A stretch of 64,000 nucleotides of DNA. It comes from Crotalaria pallida (taxonomy: Eukaryota > Streptophyta > Magnoliopsida > Fabales > Fabaceae). The position numbers were made by a program, and so were the translations under genes. Each line of letters begins with the position of its first letter. Within the stretch, counting starts at the first letter, position 1. The stretch spans positions 152,908,001 through 152,972,000 of the forward strand of contig CM075651.1 of NCBI GenBank assembly GCA_037953625.1, written 5' to 3'. The notes beneath the pieces were generated by a model. It did no database searches. It was given only the letters and a program-made list of their open reading frames with translations, and was not told the origin of the DNA. Shown one piece after another: positions 21,776 through 34,223 of the stretch.

Positions 21776-22780
21776 TTATCCAATAGCTACCTTTTTTAAA
21801 CATTTTGTTTGGACTTCACAGAAGTGGAATTGTACAAGTAAATAAAGTAATAAGAAATATTTTAGTCCTCATTTTATCTCTTTCTCATTAAGTTGGGCTT
21901 TTGTTATAATCTTAAATTGTGGGAAAACTTTCAAATTAGTGTTAATGTTCAAGGAATTCATCTCGGTGGTTATCATGAGATTAATACTATAGTTCATTTA
22001 AGTGGCACTCATTGCTAATCTAATCTACCCAGTTTCAATGCTGTTTACATTTCAAAATATGGCCCTATTTGACAATGATAGGATGTTTATTACTGTGCAA
22101 GAAAAAAAATAGCTGCTTACAGCCTGTTCTGATTGGACTGGTAATTTCTTATACATGAGCAGGAAGATGGTGTTGATGAAGGGAAAGATGATATTGGAAA
22201 AGGTGACGTAATAGCTGCTAACTCGGATAATGCCAATGCAGGTGCCGTCCCCTGCCAGAAATTAGGCATTGACCATTTTAACAATGACGAAAATAATCCT
22301 AAGAAGTCAGGCGCAATGAGTAAGCTTTTTCTTAAATTTTCTTTGTCTCCAATTTAGATTAGGCTTATCTTCTGCGCTAAACCAAACTTTGTTAAACTTA
22401 GTAAGTGCATGCTTGTTTTAGGTCTAATTATTGTGTGCATTATTTATATATAATGTTTTATTACCTTGATTTGCTGCTTGGCTGACAAGCAAAACCCTGC
22501 AAGCTAGTTTGAACTATATGAACTGTGCAGAAAGGTCATATCAGCCATAGGTCTGAGTTTCGGATATGATATAATGGGGGATATGTGAATCATGGGCTTG
22601 GACCAATTTCACTATCCACATGCTGTTCTAACATCAAACCCAATAGTTCATAAAGTATTTATGTATGGTATAGCTGCTGCTTTATTTTTAGTATTCTAGA
22701 ATTTATTTTGCTGATGAAGATTTTTTGGTGAAATTCGCCTTAATTAATTAATTAATTTTGTTGATGCAGTTAGTCAATAT

Positions 22781-24467
22781 TCAATATAATATAAAATAGG
22801 AGAAGTGAGGGCAAAAATTATTTCCCTGCAATGATCCTCGTAAATGTTGTTTTTCTTCCTAAAGTCTTCTTTAATGCTTCAATACTTTTTGGCTTCCTAA
22901 AAAATTTTCACTAATCTAAATTGTTACTATTATAATAATAAATGTAAATTGTTTAAAAATTACCTTCTACATTGTATTAAATTGAGGAAAGTGTGCACAC
23001 TACTTTATGCCAAATGCAAAGAAGATTGTGGTCCCCACTACTGTTTTACACGAAAGGAGTATATGAAGGGTCTATTAAAAAATATTTTTAATGTATTTTT
23101 ATTACTTTACTTTCTCTCTTTTTTTTCTTTGTTTCTTTCTCTTTCTCCATGTTTATTCTCTCTTTCTTTCTCTATCTTACTGCATTATCTATCTCTTCCC
23201 TCTTTGTCTCACACTCTCTGTTTCGATTTTTTTTCTTATTCCTCTCTTTATTTTCTATGTTTTAATGTTACGAGAACAACTTTCCAAAATTGCACACATG
23301 TTTAGATTCACGAGAAAGGTGGGATTTTACTTTTATTTAGACTTTTATTTAGGTTTTGATTTTATTTATTGTCTTATTTAGGATTTTGATTTGGTATTTT
23401 TCTTAGGATTTCTATTCTTTTTTTCTCTGTTTGTGTGTTTTTTCCATTTATTTGCCTTTTATGTTTGGTTGAAATTAGTAAATAACCATGGGGCTTTGTA
23501 GATGGTGATTTTATGATTTTTCTTATATACGGGTGCAGAAAAAGTTGCTTAATCCTTGTGATCTTCCCTCTCTTTCTCGAGGTGGCATTAATCTAAAGAT
23601 TGTGGGTCGAGGTTGCGATCACAGTTATCAAAGATTGTGGTATAGTTAACAGGTCACACATTCAGTGGTAGTATAAAAAAATAAATTCCTATCACTTTAA
23701 AAGCATATTTTTCATTTAGATTATTGTGTTAGCTAAAGAATTTTATTTTCATTTTTTTCAAGTATTAAATTTGCTAATTTTTTTACACATAATTGGGTGC
23801 ATATGTAAATTGTTTTGGTGTTGGTTTGGGTTGGAGAAGAAAATTGACACAAGAGCTTGAAAATGACTAGCTCTTCATTCTGAATTCTGATAGTAACTTG
23901 ATAATTGAAGAGAAAATTGAGACTAAGAACAACCACCATGAAATATCAAAGAAAAAAGAAAAGCAAAGGCTGGAGAGTTTATATATGTGGAATGAAATCT
24001 GCAGGCTCGAATGTTGTCTAAGATGATGGATTTTATTCGGGTGATAGGAGAAAACAGAAAGTTCTGCTTTGGTCCATTTGAGGAACTGAAGATCTTGGTT
24101 AGATGGACATTATGACATAAACAACTTGCTAATTTTTCTTTGCATGTTAGACGATGACCATTAAGATAGCCATGAATATTGAAGAAGATACCTTTTCTTT
24201 TTCTTATATTTTGTAAACATTTCTTGCGTTTATTTTATGAATAATATTCATTTGAAGAGAATTATTTATGTTAAGATTTTTTTTATTAACATGCTAAAGT
24301 TTAATTATAAGTTGCTTGCAATGATATTACTAATTAAATAAAATACATGTCATTCATCTTTATAAAAAAAAAAGTTTATATTAACTTATCATTAAAAAAC
24401 ACATTTTCAAAATCTATAGTAAGAAAAAACAATTAAAACCCATGCAATGCACGGAAAAATTTACTAG
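22781..24467 (+). mobile_element. Helitron on the + strand after the NOC4 fragment
   Basis: The 5' end TCAATATAATATAAAATAGG is nearly the same as the Helitron starts at 3734 and 11576. The 3' end (CCATGCAATGCACGG hairpin, AAAAATTTA, CTAG at 24464-24467, then T) is homologous to the - strand Helitron end at 3058-3210. The base before the start is T rather than the usual A, so the start may be off by a few bases. The interior has a pyrimidine-rich part (about 23090-23240) and a short exon-like piece near 24004-24114; neither is recognised. Confidence 0.65.
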
Positions 24468-26438
24468 TATTACTAAATTTGTCTATGTAGTCAGCACTCT
24501 CTCTGTTCCTTAATTTACGATCAAATAATTTATTTTCATTTCATAACTTTTGCATTTTTACAATTTTAGTGCATAGTCATATTTTTTTTTCTTTTAAAAT
24601 TTTAATATTTCATTCAATAATTTATTTTACTCCTTATTAATTATATTTTTATCCTTTCTCTCATCCTTAAACTACTATATATTATTTAATGGACACATGC
24701 AAAACTACGACAATTAAATATTATTATAATTTTTACTCAAGAATAAATATGACAATTTGTATAAAACACATATAAAACCTAAAACAAACACTTTCTTAAT
24801 ATGCGTATTATCCTTAATAATAAAGAGTAAAAAAATTGAGAGAGTAGTTTTTTAGAATTGCACTTACAATTTATTGTGAATGTCAATAATTTTTCTATAC
24901 AAAATATTGTTGTGTTAATAAATGAATTTTAAAAACAATAATAATTAATACATTAGAAAATTTGGATGGCGCCATAAAAAGGACAGAAGAAGGTTTTGCA
25001 AAGGTTTATCGCTCTTGTGTAAATTCTTTATTTAATTACTACCTTCGTCCTTAAATATAAAGTCTTCTTGACATTTTTATTTTGTCCCTATTTATAAAGT
25101 CTCATACCAATTTTCAGTAATCATTAATTACTTTTTTTCACAAACACCCCTATTTATTTAACACTTTTTAGATTCCAATAAAATTAACAGGGGTAATATT
25201 AAATAAAAATTGAGAGAGTATTTATCTTGAGTTCTTATCATATGAGAGCTTATGACATTAATGCTTAAATTCAATAAGTTATTATGGTTTGAATGTACAC
25301 TTTAAAAAGCACTTATGTAGTTAAGGAGAGTGGATGTATTACTACACAAACACTTATAAATACTTGTCTTAATTTATAAAAATTGATTAAAGATTAAAAT
25401 TCAATTTTCGGAATTTAAGATAATTTTTCTATCATGGATATCGTCACACCATATTTAAAAAATAAATTTGAAAATTAAAAAATGAGTTTCTAAATTATAA
25501 TAATATTAGGGATTGATCCACGCTTAAACAAGGTCAGGTGTTCGAATCCTGCCTTGTGCATGCAGCAACGTTAAATCTCGAGACCAGCTGTCCCATCCAA
25601 TCATGAATCACATAGTTACAATCCAAATCTACCACATCTCTAACAAAGGATTAACTAAACATCTCAATAGAAAAATTGAAGAAAAAGATTAGAAAATCAA
25701 ACTCCTTAGTCATAACGATTGATTCCTTTCCTCGGAAGTTAAGATCTCTCCTTTGTGAATTCTACTCTTTTCTATAATCCTCCTTGTGTTTCTATGTGCC
25801 TCCCTCAGAATCTACATGTTACACACAAGTTATATAGAGAAGGAAGGCCTAAAGACAACAAAAATTCGCAAAGCAACTATGTTGTATGTCAAGGCTGCTG
25901 GCACTTGGGTGCCTGGTACCTCACGCCAAGGCGTGAAAACATGTTTTTGGCTAATTGCGCCCGGGCACCCCCGTTGGTCCAAAAATCGATTTTTTTTGTC
26001 TCTTTTGTGCATTTTTATGGCCTCTTTCACATCCCCTAATGTTTTTAACTTAATCATACTTCAATCCAAGTTTCAAAACAAATGAAAACATGCGAAAACA
26101 TTCATTACGTAATGAAGTTTTATTTAGTAAAATATGACAACTAAAAGCTAATAAATTAACAGAAAAACCATTAGAAACAAACAAACACTAAGATAAAGAA
26201 AGGATAAAATCAATTAAAAATATCATATTTTGGTCCATCAACAATAATATCATTGGGATCGAGAGAAAAATATTATCATATGGAGGTTATTCTTGAATAG
26301 AAGTTTAAATATACAAAAAATATATTATACGACACTTGAAAAGGGGTCACTTCATATTTTAAAAACATGAATTTAAAAAATATTTAAGAGCCATAAATTT
26401 GAGAAAAAAAACACAAACGTACATACATCATAATGCAT
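24468..26438. other. Intergenic sequence with MITE debris and a tRNA-like box B
   Basis: A Stowaway-like left half is at about 25035-25200. CTCTCTCTGTTCC near 24499 and GAGAGAGTAG near 24839 may bound another decayed MITE. A box B-like GTGTTCGAATCCTGCC near 25539 suggests a SINE fragment. The part from 26340 resembles 2450-2500 plus 3010-3050, without the Mutator-like MITE. Open frames at 25755-26085 have no recognisable product. Confidence 0.5.
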
Positions 26439-27620
26439 CACTACAAGAAAATGCAAAAATAGCGAGGGATTTTAGCGAGGGAAATTTTCCGTCGCTAATC
26501 GGTTGCTAATTAGCGAGGGACATGCGAGGGTTTAGCAAGCAAAAGCGAATTCCCTCGCAAAGAGATGAACCTTTGAGAACGTGAAAATAATAATCATTTT
26601 GCGACGGATTTGTGACAAATTAGCGAGAGATTATTTTAAGCAATTTTGGCGAGGGACATTTTCCTTGCAAATCTGTCGCTAGGTAGTTTGCGAGGGCATG
26701 TTTCCGTCGCAAGCCGGTCGCCACGAATTCCTTTAAACAACATTTGCGACGGATTAGCGAGAGATTATTTTAAGCAATTTTGGCGAGGGACATTTTCCTC
26801 GCAAATCCGTCGCTAGGTAGTTTGCGAGGGCATGTTTCCGTCGCAAGCCGGTCGAGACGAATTCCTTTAAACAACATTTGCGACGGAATTGCGACAAATT
26901 AGCGAGAGATTATTTTAAGCAATTTTGGCGATGAACATTTTCCTCGCAAATCCGTCGCTAGGTTGTTTGCGAGGGCAAGCTCCGTCGCAAGCCGGTCGCC
27001 ACGAATTCCTTTAAACTTCCAAATTGTTGACGAGGGAATAGTTTCCTCGTAAAGCCGTCGCTATGAATACATTTTTAAAACAATGAAGTTTGCGAGGGCA
27101 TATTTCTCTCGCAAATCTGTCGCACAAATTCCTTTATGCTATCAAATCGTTTGCGAGGGAATATTTTCCTCGCCAATCCGTCGCTAGGTATGCATTTTAA
27201 TGAAATAAAGTTTGCGAGGGCATCTTTCTCTCGCAAATCCGTCACCACGAATTCCTTTACGTAGTCAAATTGTTGGCGAGAGAATAGTTTCCTCTCAAAT
27301 CCGTCGCTACGAATACATTTGTATAACAATAAAGTTGGTGAGGGCATGTTTCTTTCGCAAATCCGTCGCCACAAATTCCTTTATGCTATCAAATCGTTTG
27401 CGAGGAATAGTTTCCTCGCAAAGCTGTCGCTACGAATACATTTGTAAAACGATAAAGTTTGCGAGGGCATATTTCTCTCGCAAATTTGTCGCCGCAAATT
27501 CCTTTATGCTATCAAATTGTTTGTGAGGGAATATTTTCCTCGCAAATTCGATTTTGCGAGGGATTTGTGAGGGATTGGCGAGGGATTTGTCCGTCGCTAT
27601 TTTGCATTTTTCTTGTAGTG
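26439..27620. mobile_element. Non-autonomous CACTA element, complete (B)
   Basis: The left end CACTACAAGAAAATGCAAAA and the right end (complement CACTACAAGAAAAATGCAAA) are terminal inverted repeats, flanked by the 3 bp duplication CAT (26436-26438 and 27621-27623). The 1182 bp interior is almost entirely degenerate repeats of 60-130 bp with GCGAGGG / CCTCGC arms, interpreted as subterminal transposase-binding repeats. No transposase is encoded, so it depends on another element. Confidence 0.93.
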
Positions 27621-27915
27621 CATGTACATACATTGTGTACATATTATAGGCTTGAATATGTTGTAAAATCAAAATTTCAGAAAATTTAAAAAAAAAATAT
27701 AGGAACTGAAATCAAAAGTTAATAGATTTAAAAGGCCAAAAACATGTTTAAACCTATAGGAGTATTATATTTAAAAGACTCCTGAATCTAGGAAATGTAA
27801 AAAAAAAAAAAAAAAAATTTATGTACATCATGTAGGCAATTAACGTAACATACTATATATAGTTAAATAATTCTAGATATTTATATAGATATATAAGTAT
27901 ATTGGAAATTTAGTA

Positions 27916-28362
27916 CTACCTTCGTTTCTAAATATAAGACCATCTTGACATTTTTATTTTGTTCCTATTTATAAAATCCTATACCAATTTTCAATGACAA
28001 TTAATTACTTATTTTCATAAACATCCATATTTATTTAATACTTTTTAGATTTCCAATACTATTAATTAATAAGGGTAGTTTTGAAAATGAGCAATGATTG
28101 AGAGACCTAGACTTACTCATAAGCCTACACATTAGAATCTTGACATTTGTCATTTAAGTTCTTTTATTTAATTTTTTTAACTTGAAAATAACAAGTGTTA
28201 TAATCTTATGCGTAAGTTTGTAGGCTTGTAGGTCTCTAAATCATTTTTCTTTGAAAATACACATCAAAATTTCACATTTCCAATATCATCAACTAAATTA
28301 ATCAACTTTTTTTATGGACGTAAAATCTATCAAAATGATCTTATATATAAAAACGGAAGGAG
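27916..28362. mobile_element. Stowaway MITE with nested MITE (B)
   Basis: This is the block B copy of 795-1241. The nested MITE occupies 28089-28249 and its 9 bp duplication TTTGAAAAT is perfect here (28080-28088 and 28250-28258). Confidence 0.78.
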
Positions 28363-28975
28363 TATCATTATTTTAGTAAATCAAGGTAATTTTTTTAAGG
28401 ACAGCCCTAAAAAAGCATGGAATGTTATAATATAGAGTTTATTTGTATTTATAACCGATTTCGAGTTGACGCGATGTTTTTTTATTACTATAATAAGGAA
28501 GTTTTTTATTATTATAGAAAAAAAAAGTTATTCCAATCAAAAGGGCCGGGTTTACAGAAGCATTAACATATCCAAATGCTTCACCTTTTATGAATGGTTT
28601 GCACAAGTATATACAATCATGTGCTTAATGGAAACCAAACCAACAAAACAATACAAAAGAGTATGCTTCAAAAAAAATTGAAGCAACAAAAAAAACAAAT
28701 CAACAAATAGCTTACAATTGTTGTGCATCAAACAAGGAAGTTATTCTTATATAGAAGTTTTGCCGTGCATTTTTTTTATCGGGTTGATCAAATCACCTTA
28801 ACAATAGTCAATAGTACCATCATACAATAAAATCTCTATAAATTAATAATGTCCAAACAGCAGGATTTTATTAATTTAAAAATGCATTAATTAATAATTT
28901 AAATAAAATTTTCCGATTTAATGAATCTGATTGAAATCTCTTCATGTATAAAACATACACAATGTATTGACTAAT

Positions 28976-29200
28976 CACTTCAAATGCGTAAAACACTATG
29001 TGAGTACGTATAAAAGATATCACTCTACATGCACTCAAAAAGATTTGCAGCAATGAATTGATGAAAATTTTCATTTGAAAGTTAGTCAAGGTACAATACT
29101 ACTGAACAATGTAAGAAAAATTAGAAATGATATACAGCCATATTTAAATTTTAAGAAGAAGCAAACAATAATAAAATCACATTTTACTAAGTTGTCCTAA
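28976..29200 (+). pseudogene. pogo-like transposase HTH remnant (B1)
   Basis: This is the block B copy of 1844-2077. A TGG codon in the QQW motif is TGA here (near 29055), so this copy has an additional nonsense change. Confidence 0.6.
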
Positions 29201-29612
29201 TTATATTTGTAATTTTATAGAATTATTAATTTATAATATAGAAGAGACCATAAATTTATATAAGAGTCTTCTGAAAGATTATTATCTTAATAAATTATAG
29301 AAAATATTAATTTAGTGACCGAGAAAAAAAAATATTGTTTTAGAAAAACTATTAATTTATCGAGGATTAATTTATTAAAATTCTACTTACAATGATATTA
29401 TTTATTTTTATATTTTTAAAAATATTTATCAAAGATTTCAGTGTAATAAGTTTTATTAAAGGTTAAAAATTTTATTAGTAATATTTATTTCCTTCTTGCA
29501 TCAATCTTTCCGAGGAAGAGACGTCCTTTTTTCATTCCATTTCCTATCCTTTCACACTTCATATTTTAAAAAAATGAATTTAAAAAATATATAAGATCCA
29601 TAAATTAAAAAA

Positions 29613-30114
29613 GGCTTAAATACCAAAATGGTCCCTATAATTGTTGCTCATTTTGAAATTGGTCCCTATAAAATTTTTTCTTTGGTTTTGGTCCCCCACA
29701 TTTAAATTGGAAATCGTTAACATGACCTAACAGAATGGTGGTCAAGAGGCTGCTGCTATACTAGGAATGATCATCCATCTACACAACCTCCACAGTCATG
29801 TAGAAAGAGGCTTTATCAGTTGATCTAGTCCTCTTTCTACATGACTGTGCAGATTATGATTGCTCGTTCCTAGTAGCAACAACCTCTTGACCACCATTCC
29901 CAGTAGCAACAGCCTCTTGACCACTATTCTGGTAGGTCACGTCAGTGATTTCCATCCAATTTAAACATTGGGGACTAAAACCAAAACAATAAATAATGTT
30001 AGGGACCAAAACCAAAACAATAATAATGTCAGGGACAAAAACCAAAGAAATTTTTTTATAGGGTCCAATTTCAAAATGAGCAACAATTATAGAGATCATT
30101 TTGATATTTAAGTC
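29613..30114. mobile_element. Mutator-like MITE (B)
   Basis: This is the block B copy of 2506-3007, with the same inverted repeats, central hairpin and 9 bp duplication ATTAAAAAA. Confidence 0.83.
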
Positions 30115-30164
30115 ATTAAAAAAAACACACACACAAATATACATACATGTACATTGTGTATATA

Positions 30165-31314
30165 CTAGTAAATTTTCCCGTGCAATGCACGGGTTTTAAT
30201 TGTTTTTTCTATACATTGATTTGAGTATAGACTTTGAAAATGTGTTTTTTAGATGATAAGTTAATATAGACTTTTTTTTAATGATGAATGACATGTATTT
30301 TATTTGAGTAGTAATATCATTGCAAGCAACTTAGCAAAATGCTTTAGATAATAAGTTATCCCCAAAGCTCTTCATAAGAAAGAATACATATGAAATCTGT
30401 GTACAAATTGCTTTCATGATGGTACAATCACCGTTGTGACCAATACAAAAGAAATCTCCCAATCTCTTTGTATCTCCTTGACTCAACTCTTATCAGCAAC
30501 ATCTACACTCATTCAAATAATCTCATCTCACCTCATAATTTAGCATTATAATCAAATTCTTTCAAATTTTGATCTTTCTCATTGCTAGAAAACAAAGCAG
30601 AGCAAGGTTAAAATGACATTAGTGATTGCATTTGAACTGAAGGAAAAAAAATAACAAAAATATTACAATTTCAAATAATCTCTCTTCAAGAGACACTATA
30701 GATTTGAACCTTCGAAGGCTATTAGCAAAGACTTATCGTGATACCTTCATAAGTTTTTTTTTTTTCATTTGCAAAAATAAAAATAAAACACAATTAAAAA
30801 GGCAAAAAAACATTTTTAAATTGAAGGTCTAACATATTGCATCTGCTATACCCTCTAATGCAGGGGGCTCAATTATGTAATCTACTGAAAACTCATATGT
30901 ACTCAATATATATGCTCTAAAACAAATTGTGGTATCAATTTAAAGAAGAGCATTGGGAACCAAGCAAATAGGTAATGATCAATAAATGATTCCCACTTCC
31001 CCAAAAAAATTGTTCCAACTTATTCTTCCACAGGTCATCAAGATAACAGTGAAAGTAACTACCAGTTTTTTAGGTCAGTAACAGCGAAAAATACTCCACG
31101 TGTCAGAATCAACTAACAATGGCTTAGAAAGAACCACCATGCCTTTATACCTCTACCCACAAATTCGCAACTCATCCCTTCTATACAATTGAAACTCTTG
31201 TGACAAAGAAATTTTCTATGCGGGATATATCCAAAATATGGTATAGGAATAGCAAAACCCATTAGAAAAAAAAAACCAAAAAACGTGCTTATCAAGAACA
31301 AAATGACCATTTAC

Positions 31315-31345
<31 letters not shown>

Positions 31346-33092
31346 AAAATCATAGTGGGTTACGGTTGATGATGTGAATGAAAAAAAGTAGAAAATACTC
31401 AAATCGTATCTTTGAGGAAAGGACAAATGGGGTTGATATGATGACGATTGGTAGATTTTGAAATGAAGAAGTGATCTAAAGTACAACTTGGGTGGAGTGA
31501 TTAACATGAGTGGAAGGAATGAGAGTAACAGAGAGAAAGGAAGTATCATGCCATGCTTTTGGTAAAAGAGAAATATGATTCAGTGTTTTAGGGAGAGGAA
31601 GAGGCGATGAGAAAAGAGAATGAAATGGACGGGTGAGATTTAATTTTAAAAGCACCTCATGGACGGCTGAGACTAACAATTAGGTGCTCTTCATCAACAT
31701 AATATAAAATAGGAGAAGTAGAAGGGCAAAAAAGATTTCCCCCGTAAAACACCACCCATTTTCCTCCTAATGTTGTATTTCTCTCCTAAATCCATCACTA
31801 AGTGTGTGTTTTGTGTCTTTTAATCTTGGTCATCCATCATATTTTATTAGATTAAATCATAATCATTCATCATGTTTTCTTAGAGACACACTTCTCTTCA
31901 TCTTCTTTCTTTCGTTTTTTTCTAGTTGCCTTCCTTTCTCTCCTTTTCAGTTTCTTTGTCTCTTCTCATTTCTTTTCATCTCTTTAATACATATTTTCAA
32001 ACACTTTTACGTACAAAAAATTTTGGAAAATAAACTTCTGATTTTGATGTTCTAGGCTCTCCAAATATACATCATAAAAAATATACAAATGAGTACTCGA
32101 ATAAAAAAATAATTTATCTTTAATTTATTTCTTATTTTTTTCTTTATCTTTAATTTATTCCTTGCCATTTTGAGAGTTGTCATAAAGTTTCAAAAAAGTT
32201 ATTTAATTATATATTTTTTGGTGAAATTAAATATTAGAGATTTGATTTGATCTAATTAAATAACTTATGGTTTCTAACTAAACAAAAATTTATGCATTTT
32301 TGTGGAAGTTAAGGATTTGATAAGACAAGTGCTGAAAACAAAATTAGAATACGAAAATTGATGAGTAGAGTATTAGTGATATAACTATTTTGATCATATA
32401 TATAATTATTTTTCTATAACACAATTACACATAGATAATTATTCGTTATATTTGATCATATATATTTATTCGTTCTATAACACAATTTCACATATATTTA
32501 TTTTTTCTTGGTGAACACAAATACACATATTTTTTCATATAGATATATAGTCTAATGAATAAGAGATGCCAAAAGTCTTTACGAAAAAAAACAGAAACAC
32601 CACTGGCGGATTAGAAAAAGGATTAAGAAAATGAAGATATGAGTGAGGACACTGACACACCCGTATGACTATTCATACTCTTCATTTTTTTAATTAATAA
32701 TATTGTTAGTTTTATTTTTCTAATATATCTTTATTAAAAATTTTAAAGTAAAAATTAAATAGATTTATCTTTTGCTTAATAATTGATTTTTTAATCAAGA
32801 ATTCCAGAACTCCAAAACCTATATTCTTATGGATATACTTTTTTTTTTATCTTTGAATTCTCATATATTTAGCATTAACTTGATATTTTAATTTTTATAT
32901 TTATGTCAATGTTCATGTCAACTCGAGATCATAGAAAGAATAGCGAAATTTAAGATCCGTGCATCGCACGGGACAATTTTCCTAGTTAATAACATGTTTA
33001 GGAGGGAAAAACCACCATTAGAGTGAAAATGCAACATTAAAGGAGGAAGATCTTTTTTGCCCTCATACTTCTCCTATTTTAATATATGTTGA
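30165..33092 (-). mobile_element. Helitron on the - strand, host of nested Helitron (B)
   Basis: This is the block B copy of 3058-5107. The 3' hairpin is CCCGTGC-AAT-GCACGGG and CTAG is at 30165-30168. It includes an 841 bp segment (30536-31376) missing from block A; that segment contains unrecognised noncoding sequence and a TA microsatellite near 31326-31344. Confidence 0.75.
31694..32995 (+). mobile_element. Nested Helitron (B)
   Basis: This is the block B copy of 3734-4999. The hairpin CCGTGC-ATC-GCACGG and CTAG at 32992-32995 are better preserved than in A. A 20-30 bp addition near 32636-32662 distinguishes it from A. Confidence 0.72.
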
Positions 33093-33616
33093 TTATAGGC
33101 TCGAATATGTTGTAAAATCAAAACTTTGGAAATAAAGAAAGACCAAAATCAAAGAAATAAAGTATAGGAACTGAAATTAAAACTTAATACATTTACAAGA
33201 TTAATTAAAAACATGTTTAAACCTATATTATATTTAGAAGATTCATGAATGTAGGAAATTTTTAAAAAAATTTATGTACATCATATATGCAATTAATGTA
33301 ACTATAGTTAAATAATTTTAGATATTTTATATAGATATATAAATATATTGAAAATTTAATATCGTTTTTTTAATATATGAAAGTAAATTTTTAAAGGACG
33401 GTCCTAAAAAAAGCGTCCAATATTATGATATACAGTTTATTTGTATTTATAACCGATTTTGAGTTGACACCATGTTTTTTTTATAAGCAAAAGAAATTTA
33501 TTTCAATCAAAAGAGTGTACAGAAGCATCATTTATCTAAGCGTCCCACTTTTTATGAAAGGTTTACATAAAGATACACAATTATGTACTCAATAAAAATC
33601 AAACCAATATAACAAT

Positions 33617-34170
33617 TGTGGTGGACTCGGCCTAGCCGAAGGTCCTTAGATTACCTTGCCAAAGTCCTGAGGACCCTTCAGGAAGCCTTCTGAGCGCTTG
33701 GCCGAGCTCAATGCTCAACGGCCGAACAGACGCCAGATACAGGCCGACCTCGTGTTCCCACTCAGGTCCGACGTCTAGGTCCGACACCCTCCCAGGTCCG
33801 ACACCTTCCCAAGTCCGACACCTAGTACATGGTGACGTCTCCCTTCCTTATCCACAAGGACAGCTCACTACCTTATCCACAAGGACAGCCTATCCACTCT
33901 TAGCTCAGTACAGGCTGGCCCTACTTGGGCCTAAAGCAAGCCCATTAGGGCAACCAGCTCCCCCTATAAGTAGCTCCGTACTACATGGGGCTCAGGTACG
34001 TCCTCTAACCCTAATTGTCACCTTCACACGCCAGTGATTAGGGTTACTTCCTGGATCTTTCCCTTAGCCACTTGAGGACTCCCACCAAACATCACATAAC
34101 AACCCTGGACAGAGGCACCTTCAGAGGTATTCTCCTACCCTTAGAGGTCCTCACCGTCTAGGACATCACA
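33617..34170 (+). repeat. 5' LTR
   Basis: Starts TGTGGTGGACTCGG and ends GACATCACA. It contains two copies of CTTATCCACAAGGACAGC near 33844-33893 and a TATAAGTAG box near 33965. CAGGTCCGACACC-type direct repeats lie at about 33762-33830. Confidence 0.93.
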
Positions 34171-34188
34171 TTGGCACCGTCTGTGGGG
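34171..34188 (+). other. Primer-binding site
   Basis: TTGGCACCGTCTGTGGGG follows the 5' LTR directly, the position and sequence type used by plant gypsy elements for tRNA priming. I cannot assign the tRNA from the sequence alone. Confidence 0.7.
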
Positions 34189-34223
34189 AAGATAAACTTC
34201 AACCCCACCCAGAAGATTTTACC

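Larger units (their letters stand above)
18215..22319 (+). pseudogene. NOC4: NOC4-like gene fragment (nucleolar complex protein 4), several exons missing
   Basis: Exon-like pieces with GT-AG borders follow the order of plant NOC4: 18215-18315 (MERVIHNMYYIISN...EMW), 18361-18424 (NEDLDFDPFEANILF), 18537-18603, 18766-18867 (FTKAWIGFLRLPLPLELYKE), 20705-20763 (VLVNLHQAVIPHLSNPIML), 20847-20860 (CDFLT) and 22163-22319 (...GIDHFNNDENNPKKSG). NOC4 is a CBF/Mak21-type protein of 40S ribosome maturation in the nucleolus. The central conserved block that normally follows CDFLT and the C-terminal exons are absent, and the first two exons do not join in frame. The promoter and 5' exons are replaced by copia sequence. 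It is a dead fragment, possibly carried by a transposon. Confidence 0.75.

Noticed and set aside
22949..23381. Overlapping open frames rich in Phe, Leu and Ser
   Set aside because: They come from a pyrimidine-rich tract and show no domain or splice context.
25755..26085. Two overlapping open frames of 94-99 codons
   Set aside because: No recognisable domain, no start context and no repeat elsewhere in the window. Treated as chance.
26460..27600. Regularly spaced repeats that superficially resemble a CRISPR array
   Set aside because: The repeats are degenerate, uneven in spacing, and lie inside CACTA inverted repeats in a plant genome.
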